A DNA stretch of 45,172 nucleotides from Flavobacterium azizsancarii (lineage in GTDB: Bacteria; Bacteroidota; Bacteroidia; Flavobacteriales; Flavobacteriaceae): assembly GCF_027980145.1 (NCBI RefSeq), contig NZ_JAMZNK010000046.1:1-45172 (forward strand), read 5' to 3'. Below are positions 24,334 to 33,160 of this stretch, piece after piece. The notes under the pieces are model-generated. The model was not told the DNA's origin and did no database searches. It was given only the letters and a program-made list of their open reading frames with translations. Each line of letters starts with the position of its first letter. The first letter of the stretch is position 1. The position numbers and the translations under genes are program-made.

Positions 24334-25977
24334 TTGAAAAATTATCTGTTGCTTTGTTTTTTAGTTCTATTGGCAAATCCTGTTTATTCATCGGATAGTA
24401 CAGATACTATTTTGGCAAAACTAAATGATGCATTGAGAAATAAAGGCAATTATGTTCGTCTAAAAGAAGAACGTATTTTGAATTTTAAAAAAATAAAGTC
24501 AGAAAATCTAACCAGGGAGCAAGAGTATAATTACAACAAAACTCTTTATACAGAATATCAAAAATTCAATTCAGATTCGGCTATTTTTTATGTAAAAAAG
24601 AACCTTAAAATCGCCAATGAACTTCATGATCAGGAATTACTAAATTTAGCGAACCTGCAACTCGTAACACTTTATTCTTCTTCTGGAAAATACCGTGAAT
24701 CTGAAGCATTGTTAAAAAGCATAGATAAAAAAACACTTTCAAAATCCCTGCTTCAAAATTATTACGTAGCATATCGGGAGTTTTTCGAACATTACGCTGC
24801 TAATAGTTATGATGTAAAGTACATTCAGCAAATACGAAAATACCGTGATTCATTATTGACAGTTTTAGAACCTAATACACTAAACTATCAGATCACAAAG
24901 ATTCAACAAGTCATGTCTCAGAAAAAGCTTGCCATTGCTGAGAAGCAATTGTTGCAATTATTCAATACCATCAAAGAAGATAATCCGCAATATGCTATGG
25001 TTACCTATCTTTTGGGAAGCATCTATGAAGAAAGACATCAGCTCGAGCCAAGAAAAAAATATTACGCACTTTCAGCCACTTCAGATTTAAAAAATGCCAA
25101 TAAAGACAATGCATCGCTTCAGGAATTAGCACAGGTTTTTTATGAAATTGGCGATGTTGATATGGCATATAAATTAACGCAATCAGCTGTCGAAGATGCA
25201 CTGTACTGCAATGTTCAGTTTCGTACGCTTTTAATGTCACAGGTTTATTCGATTATCAATACCGTATATTTAGAAAGAGAAGCACAGCGAAAAACCGAAC
25301 TTCAATTGTATCTTTTATGCATTAGTCTGCTTTCGGCATTTTTGATCGTAGCCGTTATCTACGTTTACAAACAAATGAAAAAAGTTTCTAAAATAAGAGG
25401 AGAACTTTATGAAACCAGTCAGAAATTAGCCGAATTAAATAAAGATATTACAGAAACAAATAATCAGCTGCAGGAACGTAATGCGCAATTATCAGAATCC
25501 AATCATATTAAGGAAGAGTATATAGCGCACTTTTTCAGCCTTTGTTCCACTTACATCAATAAGTTGGAAAATTATCGCATTATTTTAAATAAAAAGGCGA
25601 ATGCAAAACAATTTGATGAGATTTATAAAATGCTAAAATCAACTACTTTGGTTGATAATGAACTCGAAGAATTGTATAAAAATTTTGATATTATCTTTCT
25701 GAATTTATATCCCACTTTCGTCAAAGATTTCAATGCACTTTTAATTAAGGAAGAACAGATCGTTTTAAAGCAGGGCGAATTACTCAACACTGAACTTCGG
25801 ATTTTTGCTTTGATTAGATTAGGAATTAATGACAGCGTAAAGATCGCAGCCTTTCTTCGTTACTCTTTAAGCACAATTTATAATTATCGTACTAGAGCCC
25901 GAAATAAAGCTGCAGTTTCGAGAAATGATTTTGAAGAAATGGTCATTAAAATTGGTTTAATATCATTAAAAGTGTAG
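24334..25977 (+). CDS. DUF6377 / TPR membrane-anchored regulator, TTG start
   Basis: The 547-aa protein has a signal peptide (MKNYLLLCFLVLLANPVYS) and then a helical, TPR-like periplasmic domain (about 25-310). A membrane helix follows at about 323-343 (LYLLCISLLSAFLIVAVIYVY), a coiled coil (350-390, rich in Glu, Asn and Gln) and a cytoplasmic C-terminal domain. That domain ends in a LuxR-like helix-turn-helix stretch (LGINDSVKIAAFLRYSLSTIYNYRTRARNK, here at about 502-531). This layout is that of the DUF6377 family of Bacteroidota, often found beside carbohydrate-use genes. No ATG fits the signal peptide; TTG at 24334 is in the right place behind a -7 element. The GH3 gene downstream is a plausible target. 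Confidence 0.88.
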   Translation: MKNYLLLCFLVLLANPVYSSDSTDTILAKLNDALRNKGNYVRLKEERILNFKKIKSENLTREQEYNYNKTLYTEYQKFNSDSAIFYVKKNLKIANELHDQELLNLANLQLVTLYSSSGKYRESEALLKSIDKKTLSKSLLQNYYVAYREFFEHYAANSYDVKYIQQIRKYRDSLLTVLEPNTLNYQITKIQQVMSQKKLAIAEKQLLQLFNTIKEDNPQYAMVTYLLGSIYEERHQLEPRKKYYALSATSDLKNANKDNASLQELAQVFYEIGDVDMAYKLTQSAVEDALYCNVQFRTLLMSQVYSIINTVYLEREAQRKTELQLYLLCISLLSAFLIVAVIYVYKQMKKVSKIRGELYETSQKLAELNKDITETNNQLQERNAQLSESNHIKEEYIAHFFSLCSTYINKLENYRIILNKKANAKQFDEIYKMLKSTTLVDNELEELYKNFDIIFLNLYPTFVKDFNALLIKEEQIVLKQGELLNTELRIFALIRLGINDSVKIAAFLRYSLSTIYNYRTRARNKAAVSRNDFEEMVIKIGLISLKV

Positions 25978-26121
25978 TTTTTTATTTTAAAATCACTACT
26001 TTTTTCGGGGTATATTTTTAATTAAATATCTGTAAATCAAATACTTGATTTTTTGTTTTACTACTTTTTTTCGTTTAAAAATTCAAAACGAACTATAACG
26101 TTTTAGCTTTACGGTATTATT

Positions 26122-26152
26122 AAAAGGGTTATACGTTTTTATAATCCCTTTT
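26122..26152 (+). terminator. Hairpin between DUF6377 and GH3 genes
   Basis: AAAAGGGTTAT (26122-26132) pairs with ATAATCCCTTTT (26141-26152) with one bulge. It lies 145 bases past the regulator stop and 37 bases before the GH3 start. It could terminate the first gene or sit in the GH3 leader, because TAGCTTTA at 26104-26111 is a possible -7 for the latter. Confidence 0.5.
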
Positions 26153-26188
26153 ATATTGTATATTAAATGCTTTAATAAATTAATAGTT

Positions 26189-28405
26189 ATGTTTAAAAAC
26201 GTTAAAACAATTGTTGTTTTACTTTTGTTGAGCTCTATCGGTGTGAATGCACAGAATAAAGTTCCGGTTTATCTAGATGATAAAAAGCCAATTAATGAGC
26301 GTGTAGAAGATGCTCTTAAAAGAATGACAACCGACGAGAAAATTGCCATGATTCATGCGCAGTCAAAATTCAGTTCACCAGGTGTACCACGTTTAGGGAT
26401 TCCTGAAAACTGGATGACTGACGGACCACACGGAATTCGTACTGAAGTAAAATGGGACGAATGGGATCAGGCTGGCTGGACAAATGATTCTTGTATTGCA
26501 TTTCCGGCTCTTACAGCACTTTCTGCAACCTGGAACAAAGAGTTATCAGCTTTATATGGTAAATCGATTGGAGAAGAAGCTCGTTATCGTAACAAAAACG
26601 TATTGTTAGGGCCAGGAGTTAATATCTACAGAACGCCATTAAACGGACGTAACTTCGAATACATGGGCGAGGATCCTTTCTTAGCTGCAAAAATGGTTGT
26701 TCCTTATATTAAAGGTGTTCAGGCCAATGGAGTTGCTGCATGTGTAAAACATTTCGCTTTAAACAATCAGGAAACAAAACGTAACTCAGTAAATGTAATT
26801 GTTGATGATCGTGCGTTATACGAAATATATTTGCCGGCTTTTAAAGCTGCCGTTCAGGAAGGTGATGCATGGGCTATTATGGGTTCATACAACAAATACA
26901 AAGGACAGCAATGTTGCCACAACGAATTTTTATTGAATGATATTCTTCGCGGAGAATGGGGTTTCAAAGGAGTTGTAGTGTCAGATTGGGGTGGAGTTAA
27001 TGATACAAAACAAGCAATTCATAACGGTTTGGACATGGAGTTTGGTTCATGGACAAACGGACTTACTGAAGGTGCCAGTAATGCTTACGACAGTTATTAC
27101 CTGGCAAAACCATATTCTAATATGATCGCCAGAGGTCAGGTTGGAACTAAAGAATTAGACGAAAAAGTACGTCGTATTTTACGTTTGTCTTTCTTAACTA
27201 CAATGGACAGAAACAGACCTTTTGGTTCTTTTGGAACACAAGAGCATGCAGATGCTGGCCGTAAAATAGCCGAAGAAGGAATTGTATTGCTACAAAACAA
27301 CAATAATATTTTACCAATTAACCTTTCTAAAACAAAGAAAATCGCAGTTATTGGTGAAAATGCAATCAAAATGATGACCGTAGGTGGAGGAAGTTCTTCG
27401 CTTAAAGCAAGATATGAAATTACGCCACTTGAAGGATTAAAGAAAAGAATTGGAAACCAGGCTGAAATCGTTTACGCTCGTGGTTATGTTGGAGATCCAA
27501 CAAGTGAGTATAATGGAGTAGTAGCAAAAGTAAGTTTAGAAGAAAAACGTTCTCCTGCAGAATTATCTGCTGAGGCTTTAAAAATAGCTAAAGACGCTGA
27601 TATTGTTCTTTTTATTGGAGGTTTGAATAAAAGTGATAATCAGGATGCAGAAGGACATGATCGTAAAGAACTGGGTTTACCATACGGTCAGGATAAATTA
27701 ATTGCTGACTTGGTTAAAGTAAATAAAAATGTGGTTTTTGTAAATATTTCAGGAAATGCTGTGGCGATGCCGTGGGTAAAAGAAGTTCCGGGAATTGTAC
27801 AAGGATGGTTTTTAGGTACAGAAGCAGGAAGTGCGTTGGCTAATGTTTTGGTTGGAGATGTAAATCCTTCAGGAAAATTATCTTTTACTTTTCCTGTAAA
27901 ATTAGCAGATAACGGAGCTCATGCATTAGGAGAATTTCCTGGTGGTGACGAAGTAAAATACAATGAAAGCATTTTTGTTGGATACCGTTGGGCAGACAAA
28001 CAAAAAGCAAAACCATTATTCTCTTTTGGTCACGGTTTAAGTTATACGACTTTTGAATATGGAAAAGTAACAGCAGACAAAAAACAAATGGCTGCTGGAG
28101 ATCAAATTACATTCTCTGTTAAAGTAAAAAATACAGGATCGAGAGAAGGTTCAGAAGTAGTACAGCTTTATATCAGTGATTTAAAATCTTCATTACCACG
28201 TCCGATAAAAGAATTAAAAGGATTTGAGAAAATTGCGCTTAAAGCAGGAGAAGAAAAAACAGTAACTTTTACAGTAGATAAAACAGCATTAAGCTTTTTT
28301 GATGATAAAAAACACGACTGGGTTGCTGAACCGGGAGCTTTTGAAGCAATCGTTGGGGCATCTTCTACAGATATAAAATCTAAAGTGGGGTTCTCACTTA
28401 AATAA
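26189..28405 (+). CDS. Secreted glycoside hydrolase family 3 (beta-glucosidase-like)
   Basis: The 738-aa protein starts at the ATG at 26189 (MFKNVKTIVVLLLLSSIGVNAQ, signal peptide to about residue 21). The GH3 N-terminal barrel holds GPGVNIYRTPLNGRNFEYMG, VKHFALNNQE with the substrate-binding Lys-His, and the nucleophile Asp266 in GVVVSDWGG. The GH3 C-terminal domain spans about 365-600, and the FN3-like domain (about 640-735) closes with the usual LRRPIKELKGFEK-type stretch, here LPRPIKELKGFEK. By family it releases terminal beta-linked sugars, but glucose, xylose or other specificity cannot be read. It is probably periplasmic. It follows the DUF6377 regulator and precedes a DUF1349 protein. 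Confidence 0.95.
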   Translation: MFKNVKTIVVLLLLSSIGVNAQNKVPVYLDDKKPINERVEDALKRMTTDEKIAMIHAQSKFSSPGVPRLGIPENWMTDGPHGIRTEVKWDEWDQAGWTNDSCIAFPALTALSATWNKELSALYGKSIGEEARYRNKNVLLGPGVNIYRTPLNGRNFEYMGEDPFLAAKMVVPYIKGVQANGVAACVKHFALNNQETKRNSVNVIVDDRALYEIYLPAFKAAVQEGDAWAIMGSYNKYKGQQCCHNEFLLNDILRGEWGFKGVVVSDWGGVNDTKQAIHNGLDMEFGSWTNGLTEGASNAYDSYYLAKPYSNMIARGQVGTKELDEKVRRILRLSFLTTMDRNRPFGSFGTQEHADAGRKIAEEGIVLLQNNNNILPINLSKTKKIAVIGENAIKMMTVGGGSSSLKARYEITPLEGLKKRIGNQAEIVYARGYVGDPTSEYNGVVAKVSLEEKRSPAELSAEALKIAKDADIVLFIGGLNKSDNQDAEGHDRKELGLPYGQDKLIADLVKVNKNVVFVNISGNAVAMPWVKEVPGIVQGWFLGTEAGSALANVLVGDVNPSGKLSFTFPVKLADNGAHALGEFPGGDEVKYNESIFVGYRWADKQKAKPLFSFGHGLSYTTFEYGKVTADKKQMAAGDQITFSVKVKNTGSREGSEVVQLYISDLKSSLPRPIKELKGFEKIALKAGEEKTVTFTVDKTALSFFDDKKHDWVAEPGAFEAIVGASSTDIKSKVGFSLK

Positions 28406-28431
28406 TTTCATTATTTCTAAATTGGTTGGTT

Positions 28432-28470
28432 GTAAAGCTGCAAGTGTAAAAATTTGCAGCTTTACTTTTA
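28432..28470 (+). terminator. Terminator of the GH3 gene
   Basis: A perfect 12-bp stem (28432-28443 with 28454-28465) with a 10-nt loop lies 26 bases past the GH3 stop. The T tail is short and broken by C. Confidence 0.8.
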
Positions 28471-28480
28471 AAATGATTTT

Positions 28481-28649
28481 ACCATTAAGAGATTAAGAAA
28501 ATTAAGCTTTATGGTTACTGGACTAAAAAAGTATGTATCATTAAGATTTTAAGTTTCATTAAGCTTTGTGGTTACTAAGCTTAAAAAAAGCATTAAGACA
28601 TTCTGAACGATTAAGCATTGTAACTTAATTTTCTTAATCTCTTAATGGT
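28481..28649. repeat. Perfect 26-bp inverted repeat with inner direct repeats
   Basis: Arms 28481-28506 and 28624-28649 are exact inverted copies. Inside are two similar direct copies of ATTAAGCTTT(A/G)TGGTTACT and several CATTAAG repeats. There is no open frame. It lies between the GH3 and DUF1349 genes and has the look of a small non-coding mobile or structural element. Confidence 0.85.
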
Positions 28650-28682
28650 TCAAAAAAGATATTAATTGTTAAATTAATTTAA

Positions 28683-29330
28683 ATGAGAAAAATTGTACTT
28701 AGCGTTATGACCTTGTTTTTGGCGCAAAATCTTTCGGCGCAGACTTTAAATAAAATGCAATGGTTTAATGAACCTGAAAAATGGGAAATTAAAAATAATG
28801 CTTTAATCATGAATGTCACAGCCAACAGTGACTATTGGCGTATTTCACATTACGGATTTACCGTAGATGATGCCCCATTTTATTTTGCGACTTATGGAGG
28901 GGAATTTGAAGCTAAAGTAAAATTAACCGGCAACTATATTGCCCGTTTTGACCAAATGGGATTAATGCTTCGTATCGATGAAAAAAACTACATTAAAACG
29001 GGAGTTGAATTTGTTGATGGAAAATTTAATATCAGTACAGTTGTGACGCATGATAAAAGCGATTGGAGTGTGACTACTTTAGAAAAAGCACCGCCATTTG
29101 TATGGATAAAAGTCGTGAGAAGATTAGATGCCGTTGAGGTTTTCTTTTCTTATGATGACAAAAATTATATTATGACCAGAAATGCGCCGTTGCAGGACAA
29201 CACACCAGTTATGGTTGGCTTAATGGCCGCATCACCAGACGGAAAAGGTTTCGAAGCTAAATTCGAAAATTTTAAGGTAACACATTTACCGGATCAACGC
29301 AGATTAGAATGGCTTAAAAGTCATCAGTAA
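28683..29330 (+). CDS. Secreted DUF1349 domain protein
   Basis: The 215-aa protein has a signal peptide (MRKIVLSVMTLFLAQNLSAQ). A DUF1349 domain follows, a concanavalin-like beta sandwich also found in the yeast protein REE1. Visible marks are SDYWRISHYGFTVDDAPF, FEAKVKLTGNY, QMGLMLRIDEKNYIKTGVE, and the final strand GFEAKFENFKVTHL. DUF1349 is thought to be carbohydrate-binding or involved in sugar-related processes, but no activity is known. It follows the GH3 gene beyond a terminator and a repeat element, so it may have its own transcript. The position supports a role in carbohydrate handling by inference only. Confidence 0.88.
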   Translation: MRKIVLSVMTLFLAQNLSAQTLNKMQWFNEPEKWEIKNNALIMNVTANSDYWRISHYGFTVDDAPFYFATYGGEFEAKVKLTGNYIARFDQMGLMLRIDEKNYIKTGVEFVDGKFNISTVVTHDKSDWSVTTLEKAPPFVWIKVVRRLDAVEVFFSYDDKNYIMTRNAPLQDNTPVMVGLMAASPDGKGFEAKFENFKVTHLPDQRRLEWLKSHQ

Positions 29331-29511
29331 TTGAGCAAATAGATGATGAGATTATTTTATACTTTGTTTAAAATTCTTCCTTACATTTTTTCGCAAAAAA
29401 CGTTGTGAACTTTGCAGTTAATCTATCTTAACAAAACTGAGATTGTTTAGAAAATATATTATTTTAGCTAATACCAAAAAAACAACTAACCTTTAACCAC
29501 AAAAAAACAAC

Positions 29512-30645
29512 ATGAGTTCAATTTCTGTTGATATTAAACCAAAAAAACATTATGAAATTTTAGACGGCTTGCGGGGAGTAGCTGCTATCTTAGTAGTTGT
29601 CTTTCATATTTTAGAAGCCTTTAATGAAGGAAGCCGATTTAAACAAATTATTAATCACGGTTACCTGGCTGTCGATTTCTTTTTTCTCTTATCCGGATTT
29701 GTTGTAGCATATGCTTATGATGATCGCTGGGGAAAGTTAACCCAATGGGAATTTTATAAAAGACGTTTAATTCGTTTGCAGCCAATGGTCATTATGGGAA
29801 TGATTATTGGAGCCATTTTCTACTATTTTCAGGCATCAGATGTTTTTCCGCAAATTGCAGGAATGGCACCTTGGAAAGTGATTTTAACAATGATAATTGG
29901 GTTTACATTACTGCCAATTCCGCCATCGATGGAAATCAGAGGCTGGGGCGAAATGCATCCGCTCAACGGACCTGCATGGTCACTTTTTTTCGAATATATT
30001 GCTAATATTTTGTATGCCTTGTTCTTTCGTAAATTCTCGAATAAGGTTTTAGGAATCTTTGTTTTTATATTCGCAGCAATGCTGGTTAATTATACCGTTT
30101 TTGGACCAAAAGGGGATGTTATTGGCGGCTGGTCTTTAAACTTAGAGCAAATGAATGTTGGTTTTACCCGTTTATTATATCCATTTTTTGCAGGAGTTTT
30201 GCTTTCACGTTTAGGAAAGTTAATTCATATAAAAGGAGCTTTCTGGGTTTGCAGTATTTTAATTGTAGTTCTTTTTTCGATACCAAGAATTGGAGACGAA
30301 AACACTTTATGGATGAATGGTTTATATGAATCAATTGTGATTATTTTCTTTTTCCCATTAATTGTTGCCATTGGAGCAGGAGGCGAAATAAAAAATGCAG
30401 TTTCGGTTAAAATATGCAAAGCATTGGGAGATATTTCATATCCAATTTATATCATACATTACCCACTAATTTACTGGTATACAGCTTGGGTAATCGATAA
30501 TAAAGTTCCTCTAAAAGACGGTTACCTGATTGGAATTGGAGTTTTAATTTCCAGTATCACAATAGCGTATTTATGTTTGAAATTCTACGATGAACCAGTG
30601 CGTAATTGGCTTCAGAATAAATTTCAAAAAAGAAAAATTTCTTAA
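29512..30645 (+). CDS. Acyltransferase 3 family (OafA-like) membrane protein
   Basis: The 377-aa inner-membrane protein has about ten hydrophobic helices. The first contains the family signature LDGLRGVAAILVVVFHILEA, with the Arg and the catalytic His 10 residues later. DFFFLLSGFVVAYAY and RRLIRLQP follow, as in the acyl_transf_3 family (PF01757). It should transfer acetyl or another acyl group to a sugar, lipid or antibiotic. The C-terminal periplasmic SGNH domain of some OafA proteins is absent. It stands alone, with no glycosyltransferase neighbours, so the acceptor is unknown. Confidence 0.92.
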   Translation: MSSISVDIKPKKHYEILDGLRGVAAILVVVFHILEAFNEGSRFKQIINHGYLAVDFFFLLSGFVVAYAYDDRWGKLTQWEFYKRRLIRLQPMVIMGMIIGAIFYYFQASDVFPQIAGMAPWKVILTMIIGFTLLPIPPSMEIRGWGEMHPLNGPAWSLFFEYIANILYALFFRKFSNKVLGIFVFIFAAMLVNYTVFGPKGDVIGGWSLNLEQMNVGFTRLLYPFFAGVLLSRLGKLIHIKGAFWVCSILIVVLFSIPRIGDENTLWMNGLYESIVIIFFFPLIVAIGAGGEIKNAVSVKICKALGDISYPIYIIHYPLIYWYTAWVIDNKVPLKDGYLIGIGVLISSITIAYLCLKFYDEPVRNWLQNKFQKRKIS

Positions 30646-30754
30646 AATAAAGTTCAGAGGTTCAATGGCTCAGAGGTTCAAAGGAAAAACTTCGTCCCTT
30701 TGAACTACAGAAAGATCTTGAATTTCTAAAATTTTGTTAGTTATAGATATTCAG

Positions 30755-30792
30755 AAAAGGGATGAACTTTCATGTTTTCATCCCTTTTGTAT
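30755..30792 (+). terminator. Terminator after the acyltransferase gene
   Basis: AAAAGGGATGA (30755-30765) pairs perfectly with TCATCCCTTTT (30778-30788), followed by T-rich sequence. It lies 110 bases after the stop. Confidence 0.75.
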
Positions 30793-30853
30793 TTATAGTT
30801 TCATGTAGAAATAAACAATTTAAAAAAAGTAGACAATTGTAGATATGTATAAT

Positions 30854-30882
30854 CGTAGAGATGCACAGCAGTGCATCTACGC
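30854..30882. repeat. GTAGAGATGCAC/GTGCATCTAC hairpin
   Basis: The two halves pair around an AGCA loop, with one bulged base. It is flanked by further GTAGA-like sequence (30839-30846). It resembles the short dispersed hairpins of bacterial genomes and lacks a T tail. Confidence 0.55.
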
Positions 30883-31042
30883 AAGGTATATCGACAAACA
30901 AAAAATAAAACTAAGAGTTTAAGAGCATTTTTTGCCACAGATTACAAAGATTAGAAAGATTTTGGAAGCATTTGAAGAAATGAGGAAAAGAACTTCTTAT
31001 TATTTGTATTTATTAATGTTTTAAATTTATTTGCAAAAAAAA

Positions 31043-31549
31043 ATGTCAAATCCAGACAACACTGATAGAATGCCAATTTATATAAAGGCAGAACAAATTT
31101 TTAAACTTACAGAAGGACTTGTCCAGATTATTCCACCGGATAATGAATTTTTACAAGAAACAACTGTCCAGTTTATGCGTAAAAATGCAATGATTATTCC
31201 TGTAAAAATTGCCGGTGCAGAAGCAGCAGATGTATATGATCTAAGAATGGAAAATGCGGCTATTATTCGAAAGGCCGCAAGAGAATTATATGTTCAGGCA
31301 GGTAGTTTACGTTTTGAAGAAGGCATTACAGATAATGATTATATCGATTTGTTGAGAAGCACTATTGATGAATTTCGCTTACTGTTTATTGATTGGGTTG
31401 CCAGTTTTGATCAATGGAATTATATTAAAGACAGTTAGGGATTATTCAATCCGCCAGGTGTAAATGCGCACGACAAAGATCCCGATGATGATATTCCTTT
31501 TGATCCAAATGATTTTTTTGAATCAGACGATAAAGATGATTTTGAATAA
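31043..31549 (+). pseudogene. Conserved-type hypothetical protein interrupted by in-frame TAG at 31436
   Basis: The frame from the ATG at 31043 gives 131 residues to a TAG at 31436-31438. The same frame then stays open for 36 more codons to TAA at 31547. The post-stop part reads GLFNPPGVNAHDKDPDDDIP, then FDPNDFFESDDKDDFE, a convincing acidic tail. The TAG follows Asp-Ser, and a single base change from TGG would restore Trp and a 168-residue protein. So this is either a recent nonsense mutation, a sequencing error or genuine read-through. The protein is mostly helical (AAIIRKAARELYVQAG, LLRSTIDEFRLLFIDWV) without signal peptide. I do not recognise the family. Many copies of the first part alone could still fold, so the 131-aa product may be functional. 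Confidence 0.7.
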
Positions 31550-31647
31550 GTGTTTCATCCGTACAACCCGTTTTATCTGTGGGCAATTTGCGTATACAGA
31601 CAGAAGTAGGCCTGTAAGATATAGATACCGAAAAGTTTGTGTAAAAT

Positions 31648-31682
31648 AAAAGGGATAAACAATTAAGCTTATCCCTTTTTAT
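31648..31682 (+). terminator. Bidirectional terminator between the interrupted gene and the OYE gene
   Basis: AAAAGGGATAA (31648-31658) pairs perfectly with TTATCCCTTTT (31668-31678), followed by T. It lies between convergent genes. Confidence 0.82.
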
Positions 31683-31740
31683 ATTTTAGTTCAATCAGAA
31701 AAACTTTGTCCCTCTGTTCCTTTGAACCTTTTTTAAAAAC

Positions 31741-32847
31741 TTATTCTAACACTAAAGCTCCCAAAGCCTCTTTGCTAAAACCTTTCAATTCATCTGTTTT
31801 ACCGGCTTTAATTTTAGCCACCCAGTTAGGATCAGATAAAAGAGGTCTTCCAACGGCAACTAAATCAAAATCACCTCTGTCAAAACGTCTGTTTAATTCT
31901 TCAAGAGATGTTGGTTGAGAACTTTCTCCTGCAAATGCACCAAAGAAATCTCCCGAGAGACCAACAGAACCTACAGTAATAGTTGGTGCCCCTGTAACTT
32001 TTTTAGCCCAACCAGCAAAGTTTAAATCAGATTCTTCAAATTCAGGCTCCCAGAATCTACGTTGAGAACAGTGCAAAATGTCAACCCCGGCATCAACAAG
32101 CGGCGTAAGCCAGGCTTCTAATTCTTGTGGATTTTTAGCTAGTTTATAGTTGTAGTCAGAAGGTTTGAATTGAGAAAATCGCATAATTAAAGCGAAATCA
32201 TTCCCAACCTGTTTTCTGATTTCTTTAATTACTTCAATAGCAAAACGATTACGTTCCGGCAGCGTTTTCCCACCATAAATATCATCACGTAAATTAGTTT
32301 CAGCTCTAAAGAACTGATCGATTAAATAACCATGTGCTCCGTGAATTTCGATCGTATCAAAACCTAGTCTTTTAGCATCAGCAGCAGCTTTTCCGAAAGC
32401 AATAATAGTGTCTTCAATATCTTTTTCAGACATAGTAACACCATTTCTAAAATCAGGTCGGTTTAATCCGGAAGGTCCTTCAAAAGGAACTGGTGGAACC
32501 CATCCTGAATGGTGATTGTCCATAATTCCCATATGCCAGATTTGTGGTCCCATTTGACCTCCGGCAGCATGAACTTCATAGATCACTTTTTTCCATCCAT
32601 TTAAAGCAGCTTCGCCGTAAAAATGAGGAACATTAGCGTCGTTTGATGAAGAAGCTCTGTCAATAACAGTTCCTTCAGATAATATTAATCCAACTTCACC
32701 TTCAGCTCTTTTTTGGTAGTAAGAAGCTACATCATCAGTTGGAACTCCGTTTGGAGAAAATGAGCGCGTCATTGGCGCCATTACGATTCTATTTTTAAGA
32801 TTTAACGTTTTTAAGTTAAATGGCGAAAACAGGTTGTTTGTACTCAT
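31741..32847 (-). CDS. Old Yellow Enzyme family alkene reductase (NemA-like)
   Basis: The 368-aa FMN-dependent TIM-barrel enzyme reduces activated C=C bonds or nitro and nitrate esters with NAD(P)H. Marks are LKNRIVMAPMTRSF at the start, GPQIWHMG, and the catalytic pair His169/His172 in IEIHGAHGYLIDQF (the HxxH variant). FFRAETNLRDDIYGG, RMSQF-like LIMRFSQFKPS and VGRPLLSDPNW follow. Its start lies 6 bases after the ArsR stop, so the two form an operon. The repressor presumably responds to an electrophile or metal that the enzyme helps remove. It is cytoplasmic. The natural substrate is unknown. Confidence 0.94.
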   Translation of the reverse strand: MSTNNLFSPFNLKTLNLKNRIVMAPMTRSFSPNGVPTDDVASYYQKRAEGEVGLILSEGTVIDRASSSNDANVPHFYGEAALNGWKKVIYEVHAAGGQMGPQIWHMGIMDNHHSGWVPPVPFEGPSGLNRPDFRNGVTMSEKDIEDTIIAFGKAAADAKRLGFDTIEIHGAHGYLIDQFFRAETNLRDDIYGGKTLPERNRFAIEVIKEIRKQVGNDFALIMRFSQFKPSDYNYKLAKNPQELEAWLTPLVDAGVDILHCSQRRFWEPEFEESDLNFAGWAKKVTGAPTITVGSVGLSGDFFGAFAGESSQPTSLEELNRRFDRGDFDLVAVGRPLLSDPNWVAKIKAGKTDELKGFSKEALGALVLE

Positions 32848-32853
32848 AGTAAT

Positions 32854-33156
32854 TTACAAATTAGATTGAATTAATTTACTGAGTGCTTCAAAGGCACCTT
32901 CGTTGCGTTTATAGTAAGTCCATTGACCAACGCGTTTAGATTCTATAAATCCTGCACGTTGTAGAATAGACAGGTATTCAGAAACTGTCGATTGCGTTAA
33001 GCCGGCTTTGGCTTGTATTTGTCCCACACAAACTCCGTGCTCAAATCCTGCATGCTGCAATTGATCCGGAAAGTTTATTTCAGGTTCCTTTAGCCATTCC
33101 AACATTTGCAATCTGGACTTATTAGAGAGTGCTTTAAAAATTTCTAGATGTTCCAT
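32854..33156 (-). CDS. ArsR family transcriptional repressor
   Basis: The 100-aa winged-helix protein starts MEHLEIFKALSNKSRLQMLEWL, the usual ArsR opening. The recognition helix follows (AKAGLTQSTVSEYLSILQRAGF), and the wing (SKRVGQWTYYKRN). The classic metal-site ELCVCDL of ArsR/SmtB is replaced by GVCVGQI with only one Cys, so a different inducer, possibly a reactive electrophile, is likely. It is the first gene of the operon with the Old Yellow Enzyme. A palindrome at 33164-33187 lies within its promoter and is the probable autoregulatory operator. Confidence 0.93.
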   Translation of the reverse strand: MEHLEIFKALSNKSRLQMLEWLKEPEINFPDQLQHAGFEHGVCVGQIQAKAGLTQSTVSEYLSILQRAGFIESKRVGQWTYYKRNEGAFEALSKLIQSNL

Positions 33157-33160
33157 GGTG

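Larger units (their letters stand above)
30646..31042. other. Intergenic region with hairpins and repeat copies
   Basis: There is no gene here. It holds short TTCAGAGGTTCAAAGG-type direct repeats (30651-30685) and the terminator at 30755-30792. A GTAGA(G)ATGCAC hairpin lies at 30854-30882, and a CCACAGATTA motif copy at 30932-30960. The last ~70 bases are AT-rich upstream sequence of the next gene. Confidence 0.6.

Noticed and set aside
31464..31649. 61-codon plus-strand open frame
   Set aside because: Overlaps the tail that follows the in-frame TAG, in a different frame; the tail frame has the convincing composition.
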